From NCBI RefSeq assembly GCF_018614615.1, contig NZ_JAGGOK010000041.1, positions 62,001 through 126,000 on the forward strand: 64,000 nucleotides of DNA, in the 5' to 3' direction. The DNA comes from Streptomyces sp. ISL-100 (GTDB taxonomy: Bacteria > Actinomycetota > Actinomycetes > Streptomycetales > Streptomycetaceae). Below the pieces are notes generated by a model. That model did no database searches. It was not told where the DNA came from and saw only the letters and a list, made by a program, of their open reading frames with translations. Positions 42,308 through 51,833 of this stretch are shown one piece after another (positions within the stretch are counted from its first letter, which is position 1; every line of letters starts with the position of its first letter). The position numbers and the translations under genes are program-made.

Positions 42308-44527
42308 TTGGCAGCAATCGCCCGGTGGTGCGTCAAGCACCGCTTCGCATCGGTCCTGCTCTGGCTGCTCGCGCTCGGCGCGGTGGCCGGAGCCGCCGGA
42401 GTCGCAGGTTCGGCGTACTCCAACGACTACCAGGTGCCGGGCACCGAGTCGGGCCGCGCCACCGCCCTCCTCGACGCCGGATTCGACGGCAGGGGCGGCG
42501 ACAGCAACACCATCGTCTGGCACACCGCGGGCAACACCACCGTCCAGGCCGCCGGAGTCGAGCAGTCGATGACGCGGACGCTCGACGCCATAGAGGACCT
42601 CCCGGGCGTGGCGAGCGTCGCCAGCCCGTACGAGCGCGAGGGCGCCGCGCAGATCAGCAAGGACGGGCACACCGCCTACGCCACCGTCACCTTCGACGCG
42701 CAGGCCGACGACGTCCTCCAGCCGCGCGCACAGGCACTCGTCGACACCGCGAAGGACGCGGAGACCGATCGGCTCCAGGTCGAGCTCGGCGGTACCGCCA
42801 TCGGCCTCACCGAGGCCCCCGACTCGCACCTCAGCGAGGTCGTCGGCGTCGTCGTAGCGGCCGTCGTTCTGTTCGTCGCCTTCGGCTCGCTCGCCGCCAG
42901 CCTGCTGCCCATAGCGACCGCCCTGGTCAGCGTCGGCACGGCGTACGCGGGCACCGTACTGCTCGGCCACGTCATGACGGTCGCCGACTTCGCGCCGATG
43001 CTCGGCATGCTGGTCGGGCTGGGCGTCGGCATCGACTACGCCCTGTTCATCGTCACCCGGCACCGCAAGGGGCTGCGCCGCGGCCTGTCCGTCGCCGACT
43101 CGGCGGCGAACGCGGTCGCCACCACCGGCCGCGCGGTCGTCTTCGCCGGCGCCACCGTCTGCATCGCCCTGCTCGGCATGCTGATACTGCGCCTGTCGTT
43201 CCTCAACGGCGTCGCGATCGCCGCGTCGCTGACCGTCGTCCTGACCGTCGCCGCCTCGGTGACCCTGCTGCCCGCCCTGCTCTCCCTCATCGGCATGCGG
43301 GCGCTCAGCCGCCGCGAACGCAGGCAGCTCACCGAACACGGCCCGCAGCCCGAGCTGCCCACCGGCTTCGCCGCCCGCTGGTCCGCCTTCGTCGAGCGCC
43401 ACCCCAAGCTGCTCGGCGCGGTCGCCGCCGTCGTCATGCTGGTCCTCGCGCTGCCCACGCTGGGGCTCCACCTGGGTACCTCCGACCAGGGCAACAACCC
43501 GGCGTCCTCGACGACGCGATCGGCGTACGACCTGATCGCCGACGGCTTCGGCCCCGGCAGCAACGGCCCGCTGACCCTCGTCGCCGAGGTCGACGGCCGT
43601 GACGACCGCGCCGCGATGGACGCGCTCGCCGGCACGGTGCGCAGCGCCGACGGTGTGGCGTCCGTCAGCCCGGTGACGTACAACAACACCGGCGACACGG
43701 CCGTACTCACCGTCGTACCCGAGTCGTCGCCGCAGTCGAAGGACACCAGCGACCTGGTCGACCGGCTGCGCGACAGCGTCCTGCCGCAGGCCGAGCAGGG
43801 CACCTCGCTGGAGGTGTACGTCGGCGGGGTCACCGCGAGCTACGACGACTTCGCCCAGGTCATCATCGGCAAGCTGCCGCTCTTCGTCGGCGTCGTGATC
43901 GCCCTCGGCTGCGCCCTGCTGCTGCTCGCCTTCCGCAGTGTCGGCATCCCGCTCAAGGCCGCCCTGATGAACGTCCTCGCCGTAGCCTCCTCCTTCGGAG
44001 TCGTCGTGGCCGTCTTCCAGTGGGGCTGGGGGAGCGAGCTGCTGGGGCTCGGCAGCGCGGGGCCGATCGAGCCGTTCCTGCCGGTGATCATGGTGTCGGT
44101 GCTCTTCGGACTGTCGATGGACTACCAGGTCTTCCTGGTCAGCCGGATGTACGAGGAGTGGCTGGAGACCGGTGACAACCGGCGGGCGGTGCGGGTCGGC
44201 CTCGCCGAGACCAGCCGCGTGATCAACTCCGCGGCCGTGATCATGATCTCGGTCTTCCTGGCCTTCGTGCTCAGCGGCGACCGCGTGATCGCGATGTTCG
44301 GCATCGCGCTCGCGGCGGCCGTCGCCCTGGACGCGTTCGTCCTCCGTACGCTCCTGGTGCCCGCCCTGATGCACATGCTGGGCGGCGCGAACTGGTGGCT
44401 GCCGAAGCGGCTCGACCGGTGGCTGCCGCGAATCAGCATCGAACCCCCCGAGTGCCTTACAGCGCATGGCAAGATCGAGGAACAGCGCACGGGCACGTCG
44501 GAAGAGTCCCAGGAGCTCGTGCCATAA
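42308..44527 (+). CDS. MMPL/RND-family membrane transporter
   Basis: 739 aa from TTG 42308 (GGGAGC upstream). Twelve-helix MMPL architecture in two halves: first segment VLLWLLALGAVAGAAGVAG, large exported loop, helices 2-6 with GLGVGIDYALFIVTRHR (RND proton-relay Asp-Tyr), then the repeated half with LFGLSMDYQVFLVSRMYEEW. Actinobacterial members export lipids or small molecules. An acidic tail of about 30 residues ends the protein. Substrate is unknown. The 182 bp before it show no gene. Confidence 0.9.
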   Translation: MAAIARWCVKHRFASVLLWLLALGAVAGAAGVAGSAYSNDYQVPGTESGRATALLDAGFDGRGGDSNTIVWHTAGNTTVQAAGVEQSMTRTLDAIEDLPGVASVASPYEREGAAQISKDGHTAYATVTFDAQADDVLQPRAQALVDTAKDAETDRLQVELGGTAIGLTEAPDSHLSEVVGVVVAAVVLFVAFGSLAASLLPIATALVSVGTAYAGTVLLGHVMTVADFAPMLGMLVGLGVGIDYALFIVTRHRKGLRRGLSVADSAANAVATTGRAVVFAGATVCIALLGMLILRLSFLNGVAIAASLTVVLTVAASVTLLPALLSLIGMRALSRRERRQLTEHGPQPELPTGFAARWSAFVERHPKLLGAVAAVVMLVLALPTLGLHLGTSDQGNNPASSTTRSAYDLIADGFGPGSNGPLTLVAEVDGRDDRAAMDALAGTVRSADGVASVSPVTYNNTGDTAVLTVVPESSPQSKDTSDLVDRLRDSVLPQAEQGTSLEVYVGGVTASYDDFAQVIIGKLPLFVGVVIALGCALLLLAFRSVGIPLKAALMNVLAVASSFGVVVAVFQWGWGSELLGLGSAGPIEPFLPVIMVSVLFGLSMDYQVFLVSRMYEEWLETGDNRRAVRVGLAETSRVINSAAVIMISVFLAFVLSGDRVIAMFGIALAAAVALDAFVLRTLLVPALMHMLGGANWWLPKRLDRWLPRISIEPPECLTAHGKIEEQRTGTSEESQELVP

Positions 44528-44542
44528 CAGGCGGGGAGCTCG

Positions 44543-45100
44543 ATGTTCGCGATACAGCTGGGTGACAGTGGTGAGGACGCGGCGCTGCGCCCCCTGGAGC
44601 CGTGGCAGGCCGGGGAATTCCTGGCCCACATGGACCGGGGGCGCGAGTACATCGGCCAGTACATCGGGCTCGCGGCGGCCGCCACCGACCTCGACTCGGC
44701 GCGGGCCTTCCTCCAGCTGTACGCCGAGAAGCAGGCCGCGGACGCCGGCCGCATCTACGGCATCTGGCTCGACGGCACGCTCGTGGGCGGGGTCCTCTTC
44801 CGGACCTTCGACGCGGCGGCGGGCAACTGCGAGGCCGGCTGCTGGCTGGAGGAGGCGGCGGTGGGGCGCGGCCTGATCACGCGCGCCACGCGGAAGCTGA
44901 TCGACTGGGCGGTGGACGAGCGGGGGATGCACCGCGTGGAGTGGCTGGTGGCCTCCGGGAACACCGCGAGCATCAATGTGGCGAAGCGGCTGGGGATGAC
45001 GCGGGACGGCGTACTGCGCGAAAGCAACCCCTATCGGGGCGTACGGCACGACATCGAGGTCTGGTCGGTGCTGGCACGGGAGTGGCGCGAGGGGCGTTAA
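44543..45100 (+). CDS. GNAT N-acetyltransferase (RimJ/RimL type)
   Basis: 185 aa from ATG 44543, 15 nt after the transporter. RimJ/RimL-like pattern: LRPLEPWQAGEFLAH, IWLDGTLVGGVLF, EAGCWLEEAAVGRGLITRATRK (acetyl-CoA loop), VEWLVASGNTASINVAKRLGM and the C-terminal DIEVWSVLAREW. Likely acetylates an amino-terminal or small-molecule amine; substrate unknown. Confidence 0.88.
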   Translation: MFAIQLGDSGEDAALRPLEPWQAGEFLAHMDRGREYIGQYIGLAAAATDLDSARAFLQLYAEKQAADAGRIYGIWLDGTLVGGVLFRTFDAAAGNCEAGCWLEEAAVGRGLITRATRKLIDWAVDERGMHRVEWLVASGNTASINVAKRLGMTRDGVLRESNPYRGVRHDIEVWSVLAREWREGR

Positions 45101-45135
45101 GAAAGCTCTCAGAAACGGCACCTAGCGTGCGGCGT

Positions 45136-45789
45136 ATGACAGCCACAGCCCGCACCCAGTCCGACGAAGCAGCCGACGAGGCCGCCGCCACCGCAGGCGC
45201 GCCCGACAAGGGCGACGAGAGCGCCGCAGTAGACATCAAGAAGGCCGCTGACCAGGACGACGTCACGGTGGGGGGCACCGAGGCCGCGGACAGCCTCGCA
45301 GAGGCCGACGGCGACGCCGACGACTATGCCGACGACCTCGACGAGGCCCCGCGCGCCTCGTCCTCCGGCGTCGGCGCGGGCGCCGCCGCCGTGGTCTCCA
45401 CGGTGCTCGGCTTCGCCGCCCTCACCGGGACCTGGACCAGCCGTGTCGCCGCCGAGCGCGAGACGCTCATCGGCCAGCTGGGGACCAAGCAGACCGACAG
45501 CCCGGCCGACCAGGTCGCCGCGCTGTACGGCAACGGCTGGCACATGACCGCCCTCGTCAACGGCGGCTTCGCGCTGCTCGCGCTCGTCGTCGCCGTCGGC
45601 GTGCTGGCCCGCCCGCTCTTCGGTACGCCCGGCACGAGCGAGCAGTCCCCGTGGGTCCGCTCCTTCGCCTGGGCGGGCGTCGCCCTCGGCGTCCTGGGGC
45701 TGCTCGTCTCCGCCGGGATGTACCTCGACCTCTTCGCCTCGATGCCTACGCCGCCTACGGCGGGAACGGGCGCCGGAGCAGGCCAGTAA
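45136..45789 (+). CDS. Membrane protein with long acidic N-terminus
   Basis: 217 aa. The first about 75 residues are acidic and disordered (DEAADEAAATAGAPDKGDES, DGDADDYADDLDEA). Then come three hydrophobic segments: VGAGAAAVVSTVLGFAALTG, ALVNGGFALLALVVAVGVLA and WAGVALGVLGLLVSAGMYLD. No family recognised; such proteins are common in Streptomyces. A 21-bp terminator follows. Confidence 0.75.
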   Translation: MTATARTQSDEAADEAAATAGAPDKGDESAAVDIKKAADQDDVTVGGTEAADSLAEADGDADDYADDLDEAPRASSSGVGAGAAAVVSTVLGFAALTGTWTSRVAAERETLIGQLGTKQTDSPADQVAALYGNGWHMTALVNGGFALLALVVAVGVLARPLFGTPGTSEQSPWVRSFAWAGVALGVLGLLVSAGMYLDLFASMPTPPTAGTGAGAGQ

Positions 45790-45801
45790 GGCATACCGAC
45801 C

Positions 45802-45851
45802 AAGGGCCTTAGGGGCGTACGCACCCGTGCGCGTACGCCCCTAAGGCCCTT
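45802..45851 (+). terminator. 21-bp perfect terminator hairpin
   Basis: Arms 45802-45822 and 45831-45851 pair perfectly around CACCCGTG; the arms begin AAGGGCCTTAGG and end in CCTT. It lies 13 nt past the membrane-protein stop and can act in both directions. Confidence 0.88.
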
Positions 45852-45960
45852 CGTGCTGCCAAGATGCGGCACTCTCCCGATGCGCAGGGGGCCCCTGGGA
45901 AACGAAAGTTGAGGCATCGCAGAAAGCGACCTCAACGAACAACCCACCAGGGAGCACACC

Positions 45961-46146
45961 GTGTTCGAGCACGAGATCCAGCAGCAGCACGCGGCCGAAC
46001 TGATCCGCCTGGCAGCCACCGAGCGCCTCGCACGGCAGGCCGCCAAGGCCCGCAGGGCCAACCGCCGCGCCGCCCGCGCGTCCGGGCAGAACGCATCCGA
46101 GGGGCCGGTGAGTTCGCTGCGCAACCGGTTCGCACGGGCCGCGTGA
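45961..46146 (+). CDS. Small basic helical protein, 61 aa
   Basis: GTG 45961 with GGGAG 6 nt upstream. Helical and basic: FEHEIQQQHAAELIRLAA, then RLARQAAKARRANRRAAR and SSLRNRFARAA. No membrane segment and no family recognised. It lies 32 nt before the LAL regulator gene; coding is supported by the ribosome-binding site and codon usage. Confidence 0.65.
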   Translation: MFEHEIQQQHAAELIRLAATERLARQAAKARRANRRAARASGQNASEGPVSSLRNRFARAA

Positions 46147-46178
46147 CGGCGGCCTGACGGCGGCGTGAGGGACACGAA

Positions 46179-49100
46179 ATGACTGTCGTGCCCTTGGTGA
46201 TTTCCCCTGCGGGTGCCCCGATGTCGGACCCCTGTGCGATGCTCAGCGATGTGGAAACCAGGTCCGTCAGCCCGGTGTTCGTCGGCCGCGCCGGCGAACT
46301 GGCCCAGCTCACCGATGCGCTCGCCCGCGCCACCGCGGGCGAGCCGCAGGCGTTGCTCGTGGGCGGCGAGGCCGGGGTGGGCAAGACCCGGCTCGTCGAG
46401 GAGTTCTTCGCGGCAGCCTGCGCCCAGGACGCCGTCGTCGTGGTGGGCGGCTGCGTCGAAATCGGCGCCGACGGACTGCCGTTCGCACCGTTCTCCACCG
46501 CCCTGCGCGCCCTGCGGCGCAGGCTGCCCGACGAGGTCGCCGCCGCGGCCGCGGGCCAGGAGGGCGAACTGGCCCGGCTGCTGCCCGAGCTCGGCGAGAC
46601 CACCCGCGACCAGCACAGCGAAGACGGCATGACGCGCCTCTTCGAGCTGACCGTCCGCCTCCTGGAGCGCATCACCGCCGACCGTACGGTCGTCCTCGCC
46701 CTGGAAGACCTGCACTGGGCCGACACCTCCACGCGCCACCTCCTCGCGTACCTCTTCCGCACGTTGCGGCGCGGGCGCCTCGTCGTCGTCGGCACCTACC
46801 GCGCGGACGACATCCACCGCCGCCACCCGCTGCGGCCCCTCCTGGCCGAACTCGACCGGCTGCGCACCGTCCGGCGCATCGAACTGTCCCGCTTCAACCG
46901 CTTGGAAGTGCACCGCCAGCTGACCGGAATCCTCGCCGCCGAACCCGAGACGGCCCTGGTCGAAGAGGTGTTCACGCGCTCCGACGGGAACGCGTTCTTC
47001 GTCGAGGAACTGGCCTCGTGCATCGGGACCGGCTGTACCACGGGCCTGAGCGACTCCCTGCGCGACGTGCTGCTCGTACGGGTCGAAGCGCTGCCCGACG
47101 ACGCCCAGAAGGTCGCCAGGATCGTCGCCGAAGGCGGCTCCACCGTCGAATACCGGCTGCTGCTCGCCGTCGCACAGCTCCCCGAGGACGATCTGATCGA
47201 GGCATTGCGGGCCGCCGTGGGCGCCAACCTGCTCCTCGCGACCCCGGACGGCGACGGCTACCGCTTTCGCCACTCCCTCGTGCGCGAGGCGCTCAGCGAC
47301 GATCTGCTGCCCGGCGAGCGCTCCCGCCTCAACCGGCGGTACGCCGAAGCGCTGGAGGCCGACCCCTCGCTCGTACGGACCGACGAGTACGCCACGCGTC
47401 TCGCCAGCTTCTGGTACGCCGCGCACGACGCCGCCAAGGCCCTCCCCGCCGTACTGAAGGCCTCCGTGGAGGCCCGCCGCCGTCACGCCTACGCCGAGCA
47501 ACTGCGCCTCCTGGAGCGCGCGATGGAGCTGTGGGACGACGCTCCCGCCGACGTACGCGCCGTGCTGCGGCCCCTGGACTACGCCGAGGTCTACCCGCCC
47601 TGCGGCTGCGACCCCGCGACCACGCCGCTGCGCTTCCTCGACCTCATGGCGGAAGCCACCGTCGCCGGCCGGTTCGGCGGCGAGCGGGAACGGGCGCTCA
47701 AGATAGCCAAGAAGGCGCTGCGGCTCCTGGAGGGCGAGGGCGACCCTCTGCGTGAGGCCTGGTTCTGGGTCCAGCGCGCGAGGCTGATATCGAACCTCGC
47801 GCGGGGGGACGGCTGGGCCGAGCTCGCCGCCGCTCGGGACCTCGTGCGCGGTCTGCCGCCGTCCGCCGTGCACGCCGAAGTCCTGGCCCAGGTGGCGGGC
47901 TGGGGCATGCTGCACGAGCCCGGCCCGGACACCCTGGTCGCCGCCGAGCAGGCCGTGGAGTACGCGCGCATGGTGGGAGCCAAGGCCACCGAACTCACCG
48001 CGCGGACCACGCTGGGCGGCCTGATGGTCGACGCGGGGGACATCGAGGGCGGCCTCACCATGCTGTACGCCGTCAAGGAGCAGGCGGTCGAGCAGGCCAT
48101 GGCCAGCGTCGCGGCCCGCGTCCACGTGAACCTGCCCTCCCATCTGGAGTCCGTGGGACGCTCCGGTGAGGCGGTCCGCATCGCGCGGGAGGGCGTCGCC
48201 TTCTGCGAGAAGTTCGGCCTCCCGGACAGCGAAGCCTGGGTCCGCGGGAATCTCGCCGAGTCGCTCGTCTCCCTCGGCCGCTGGAGCGAGGCCGTCGAGC
48301 ACGCCGTGTGCATCGAGCGTGCGTCCGTGCCCAGCGCCAAGCCACGCGGCGCCGGCGCCTGGATACAGGCCGACGTGGCGCGGGCCCGCGGCGAACTGGC
48401 CGAAGCGGAAGAGCGATTGGCGGCCGCCCGGGCGTACTTCGGCAGCCACGACCCGATGCCCCAGCACGACCTGCCGGTGCACACGGCCGGCCTGACCCTC
48501 GCCGCCGCCCGGGGCCGCATCCTGGACGTCCGCGCCGGTTTCGCGCGGGCCACCTCCACCGGCTTCCCCCTCGGAACCCACCGCTACGCCTGGCCCCTGC
48601 TGGCCGAAGCCGCCGCCGCCGAGGCCGACGCGCGTGGCCTCCCGGCGGCCGAGGCGGGCCGGACCGAGGCCCTGGAGCTGATCCGCGCCGGAGCGAAGCG
48701 GCTCGCCACGCCCGCGCCGCTGTGGCATGCCTACGACCGCTGGGTCCGCGCCGAGCTGCGCCGGGCCGAGGGCAACGCCGGGCCCGACGACTGGGCCGAC
48801 GTCGTCACCGCCTTCGAGGCCCTGGAGCGCCCGTACGACCTGGCCCGCGCCCGCCTGCGCTGGGCCGAGGCACTGCTCGCCGCCTCCACCACGGGCGGCA
48901 GCGACGCCGGGGCGGCCGTGGTGGAGGCCGGTGCGGTGAGCCTTCGCGAGCTGAACGCCGACGAGCGCGAGCGGGCCGCCGAGCTGCTTCGCCTCGCCCG
49001 GGCGGCGGCGGAACACCTGGGCGCCCGCCCGCTCGCCGAGAGCGTCGCGCTGCTCGCCCAGCGCGCCCGCCTCTCGCTGGACACCCGGGCGCCCGAGGTG

Positions 49101-49355
49101 CCGGTGCTCACCGCGAGCCCGGCCGCGTCGCTCGGCCTGACCCCCCGCGAACAGGACGTACTGCGCCTGGTCGCGGCCGGCCGCAGCAACCGGCAGATCG
49201 CCGAGGAGCTCTACATCTCACCCAAGACAGCGAGCGTCCACGTCTCCAACATCCTGGCCAAGCTGGGCGTTTCGGGCCGGGGCGAGGCCGCCGCCCTGGC
49301 GCACCGGCTGAGGCTCTTCACCGACGCGCAGGACCAGCCCCAGGCGGCCGGATGA
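46179..49355 (+). CDS. LAL-type LuxR regulator with AAA ATPase
   Basis: 1,058 aa from ATG 46179 (GAGGG upstream; 46221 also possible). N-terminal ATPase begins FVGRAGELAQLTDAL, with Walker A GGEAGVGKTRLVEE (about residue 65) and Walker B VVLALEDLHWAD. A long central helical-repeat region of more than 500 residues follows. The C-terminus is a LuxR HTH (LTPREQDVLRLVAAGRSNRQ, ISPKTASVHVSNILAKLGV). These MalT-like regulators respond to ligands and often control antibiotic or sugar genes; the target is unknown. Confidence 0.92.
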   Translation: MTVVPLVISPAGAPMSDPCAMLSDVETRSVSPVFVGRAGELAQLTDALARATAGEPQALLVGGEAGVGKTRLVEEFFAAACAQDAVVVVGGCVEIGADGLPFAPFSTALRALRRRLPDEVAAAAAGQEGELARLLPELGETTRDQHSEDGMTRLFELTVRLLERITADRTVVLALEDLHWADTSTRHLLAYLFRTLRRGRLVVVGTYRADDIHRRHPLRPLLAELDRLRTVRRIELSRFNRLEVHRQLTGILAAEPETALVEEVFTRSDGNAFFVEELASCIGTGCTTGLSDSLRDVLLVRVEALPDDAQKVARIVAEGGSTVEYRLLLAVAQLPEDDLIEALRAAVGANLLLATPDGDGYRFRHSLVREALSDDLLPGERSRLNRRYAEALEADPSLVRTDEYATRLASFWYAAHDAAKALPAVLKASVEARRRHAYAEQLRLLERAMELWDDAPADVRAVLRPLDYAEVYPPCGCDPATTPLRFLDLMAEATVAGRFGGERERALKIAKKALRLLEGEGDPLREAWFWVQRARLISNLARGDGWAELAAARDLVRGLPPSAVHAEVLAQVAGWGMLHEPGPDTLVAAEQAVEYARMVGAKATELTARTTLGGLMVDAGDIEGGLTMLYAVKEQAVEQAMASVAARVHVNLPSHLESVGRSGEAVRIAREGVAFCEKFGLPDSEAWVRGNLAESLVSLGRWSEAVEHAVCIERASVPSAKPRGAGAWIQADVARARGELAEAEERLAAARAYFGSHDPMPQHDLPVHTAGLTLAAARGRILDVRAGFARATSTGFPLGTHRYAWPLLAEAAAAEADARGLPAAEAGRTEALELIRAGAKRLATPAPLWHAYDRWVRAELRRAEGNAGPDDWADVVTAFEALERPYDLARARLRWAEALLAASTTGGSDAGAAVVEAGAVSLRELNADERERAAELLRLARAAAEHLGARPLAESVALLAQRARLSLDTRAPEVPVLTASPAASLGLTPREQDVLRLVAAGRSNRQIAEELYISPKTASVHVSNILAKLGVSGRGEAAALAHRLRLFTDAQDQPQAAG

Positions 49356-49427
49356 CGACCTTCCCCGAAGCGAGGCCTATAGGCCCCTGCCCCGGGTCTC
49401 CGTCCCCGACGTCGTCCCGGGCCCGGC

Positions 49428-50609
49428 CTACTTCACCTCCAGGTTCAGGATCCGGTCGTCGCCCGGTTCCGGCGTGCCCCGGGTGTCCGTCTCGCTGGTG
49501 ACCAGCCACAGCTTGTCGCCGCCGGCCGCCACCACCGTGCGCAGCCGGCCGTACTCCTCGGTCAGGAACGACTCCGGGTCGGCCACCGGCTTCGTCCCGT
49601 CCAGCGGAATCCGCCACAGCCGCTCGCCGCGCAGGCCCGCCATCCAGATCGATCCCGCGGCGTACGCGATCCCGCTCGGCGAGGCCTCGGACGTCTTCCA
49701 CTGCGCGACCGGGTCGACGAACCCCTCCTTGCTGCCCTTGCCCTCGACCTCGGGCCAGCCGTAATTCTCGCCGGGGCGGATCTGATTCAGCTCGTCCCAG
49801 GTGTTCTGGCCGAACTCGGACGCCCACAGCCGCTTCTCGCTGTCCCAGGCCAGACCTTGCACATTGCGGTGTCCGTACGAATAGACGACCGAGTCCGCCT
49901 CCGGATTGCCGTGCACCGGCTCGCCGTCCGGGGTCATCCGCAGAATCTTGCCGCCCAGCGACTTCTTGTCCTGCGCCAGCCCCGTGTCGCCCGTCTCGCC
50001 CGTCCCGGCGTAAAGCATCTTGTCCGGGCCGAAGGCGATTCGACCGCCGTTGTGGACCGTGCCCTTCGGGATGCCTCTCAAGATGGTGTCCGGCGCGCCG
50101 AGTTGCTGCCCGGCGGGCTTCTTCTCGTCGTACAGCAGGCGGGCGATGCGGTTGTCGGATTCGGTGGTGAAGTACGCGTAGACCATGTGGTCCGAGGCGA
50201 AGTCGGGCGAGATGGCCAGGCCCATGAGCCCGCCCTCTCCGGCCGGCGCGACCCCCGCGACCGTGCCGATCTCGGTCTTCTGGCCGCTCTCGCCGTCGAC
50301 GCGGGTGATCGTCCCCTCGTCGCGCGAGGAGACCAGCAGGTCGCCGTCCGGCAGCGGGGCGAGCCCCCAGGGGGACTTGAGGTCTTCGGTGAGCGTGCCC
50401 ACCACCTTGACCGAGCCCTTCGCGGGCGGCGGCTGGGCGCGGGATCCGGAGCCGGGCCTGGACGCGTCACCCGATGGCGACGCGGTGCCGGCGGTCGGTG
50501 TGGCCGTCGGGGCCGGCCCGTTCCCGTCCGCGCCGGAACATCCCGCGGTGAGAAGGAGAACGGCGGCAGCCACCACAGCTGTCACAGCAGGACGTTGCAC
50601 GTTACGCAT
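49428..50609 (-). CDS. PQQ-dependent sugar dehydrogenase-like lipoprotein
   Basis: 393 aa. Lipoprotein signal (AVVAAAVLLLTAGCSG) and a disordered Thr/Pro-rich linker, then a six-bladed beta-propeller of the soluble glucose dehydrogenase/Yli family: LKSPWGLAPLPDGDLLVS, GEGGLMGLAISPDF, NGGRIAFGPDKMLYAGTGE, SYGHRNVQGLAW, SEFGQNTWDELNQIRPGENYGWP. The propeller motifs around the His and Arg that bind PQQ are kept. Substrate unknown; acts outside the cell. Confidence 0.9.
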   Translation of the reverse strand: MRNVQRPAVTAVVAAAVLLLTAGCSGADGNGPAPTATPTAGTASPSGDASRPGSGSRAQPPPAKGSVKVVGTLTEDLKSPWGLAPLPDGDLLVSSRDEGTITRVDGESGQKTEIGTVAGVAPAGEGGLMGLAISPDFASDHMVYAYFTTESDNRIARLLYDEKKPAGQQLGAPDTILRGIPKGTVHNGGRIAFGPDKMLYAGTGETGDTGLAQDKKSLGGKILRMTPDGEPVHGNPEADSVVYSYGHRNVQGLAWDSEKRLWASEFGQNTWDELNQIRPGENYGWPEVEGKGSKEGFVDPVAQWKTSEASPSGIAYAAGSIWMAGLRGERLWRIPLDGTKPVADPESFLTEEYGRLRTVVAAGGDKLWLVTSETDTRGTPEPGDDRILNLEVK

Positions 50610-50765
50610 CCCTTCGACGGCCGGCGTCGTCGCCGGCAGCGGCTCTCACTCTTCATACACCGCTCGTGCGCCGGAGGTTCCCTTCTGCATCAGCCCGGCG
50701 CGCGGGTTGCCTGCGGCGGGAAAGCCCCGCGCAGCGGCAACCCGCGCGCCGCCCCCCCCCCGCAG

Positions 50766-51758
50766 TCAGTCCCACGAGCCCCGCGCCGGCGGCAGCCCCG
50801 CGATTTCCGCCAGGTCGTCGCCCGTGAGCCGCAGCCCCGCCGCCCGCGCGTTCTGTACCGCCCACCGCTCGCGCTTCGTCCCCGGCACCGGTACCACCTG
50901 GCGGCCGCGCCCCAGCACCCATGCCAGCGCCACCTGCGCCGGCGTCGCGCTGTGGCGCTCGGCGACCCGCCGCAGGCCCGCCACCACCGGCTGGTTCGCC
51001 GCCATCATCTCCGCGGTGAAGCGCGGATGCCTGGCCCGTACGTCGTCCGGCTCGAAGCCCTGCCCCGGTTTCAGCGTCCCCGTCAGGAAGCCGTTGCCCA
51101 GCGGCATGGCGGCCAGAAAGCCGATACCCCGCGCCTCGCACCACGGCAGCAGCGCCGCCAGCGCCTCCGGCGACCACACCGACAACTCGGCCTCCACGGC
51201 GCTCACCGGAAAGACCTGCTGCACCCGCTCCAGCTGACGAATCGTTCCGTCATGCATCCGCGCCCCGGGTCGCCGCGCCGCCCGCGCCCCCACCGCGCAC
51301 ACGCCGAGCGCCCGCACCTTTCCCGCGCGCACCAGGTCCGCCATCGCGCCCCACGTCTCCTCGACCGGCACCTCCGGATCCGGCCGGTGCAGCTGATAGA
51401 GATCGATCACATCCGTCTGCAGCCGCCGCAGCGAGGCGTCACACGCCCGCTTCACGTATCCCGGGCGCCCGTTGGCGACGATGTGCTGATCGCCGACCAG
51501 CAGCCCGCACTTGGTCGAGACGAAGGCATCGGCGCGCCGCTCCCTGAGCACCCGCCCCAGCAGCAGCTCATTGGTGAAGGGTCCGTACATGTCAGCCGTA
51601 TCGAGCAGGCTGACCCCTGCGTCGAGCGCCGCGTGCACGGTCCGCAGCGACCGGTCCCCGCGCTGCTGCGAGCCGGTGTACGCCCAGCTCATCGGCATGC
51701 ATCCGAGTCCGATCGCGCCCACTTCGAGCGCTGCCGCACCGATTGTCCTGCGCTCCAA
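50766..51758 (-). CDS. Aldo/keto reductase
   Basis: 330 aa from TTG 51758. The catalytic tetrad is visible: Asp and Tyr in DTADMYGPFTNE, Lys in VSTKCG and His in YQLHRPD; NADPH-binding end in VPVPGTKRERW. The CMPMSWAY start is typical of the AKR13-type group. A run of ten C residues lies in the spacer (50751-50760). Substrate unknown. It is divergent from the 2-hydroxyacid dehydrogenase gene. Confidence 0.9.
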   Translation of the reverse strand: MERRTIGAAALEVGAIGLGCMPMSWAYTGSQQRGDRSLRTVHAALDAGVSLLDTADMYGPFTNELLLGRVLRERRADAFVSTKCGLLVGDQHIVANGRPGYVKRACDASLRRLQTDVIDLYQLHRPDPEVPVEETWGAMADLVRAGKVRALGVCAVGARAARRPGARMHDGTIRQLERVQQVFPVSAVEAELSVWSPEALAALLPWCEARGIGFLAAMPLGNGFLTGTLKPGQGFEPDDVRARHPRFTAEMMAANQPVVAGLRRVAERHSATPAQVALAWVLGRGRQVVPVPGTKRERWAVQNARAAGLRLTGDDLAEIAGLPPARGSWD

Positions 51759-51833
51759 CTCCCCGTACCCCTCCCTCTGCCGCTCCCAAAACTAACCTCT
51801 GTACTCGGTCACCCTTCGCATAGCCTCGGGACC

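Noticed and set aside
42212..45121. A 969-codon open frame antisense to the transporter gene
   Set aside because: It mirrors high third-position GC on the other strand; composition is Asp/Arg/Val-rich with no domain, and the plus strand encodes a clear MMPL protein.
45324..49016. A 1,230-codon open frame antisense to the LAL regulator
   Set aside because: Same GC shadow effect; the plus strand has Walker A, Walker B and LuxR HTH motifs in frame.
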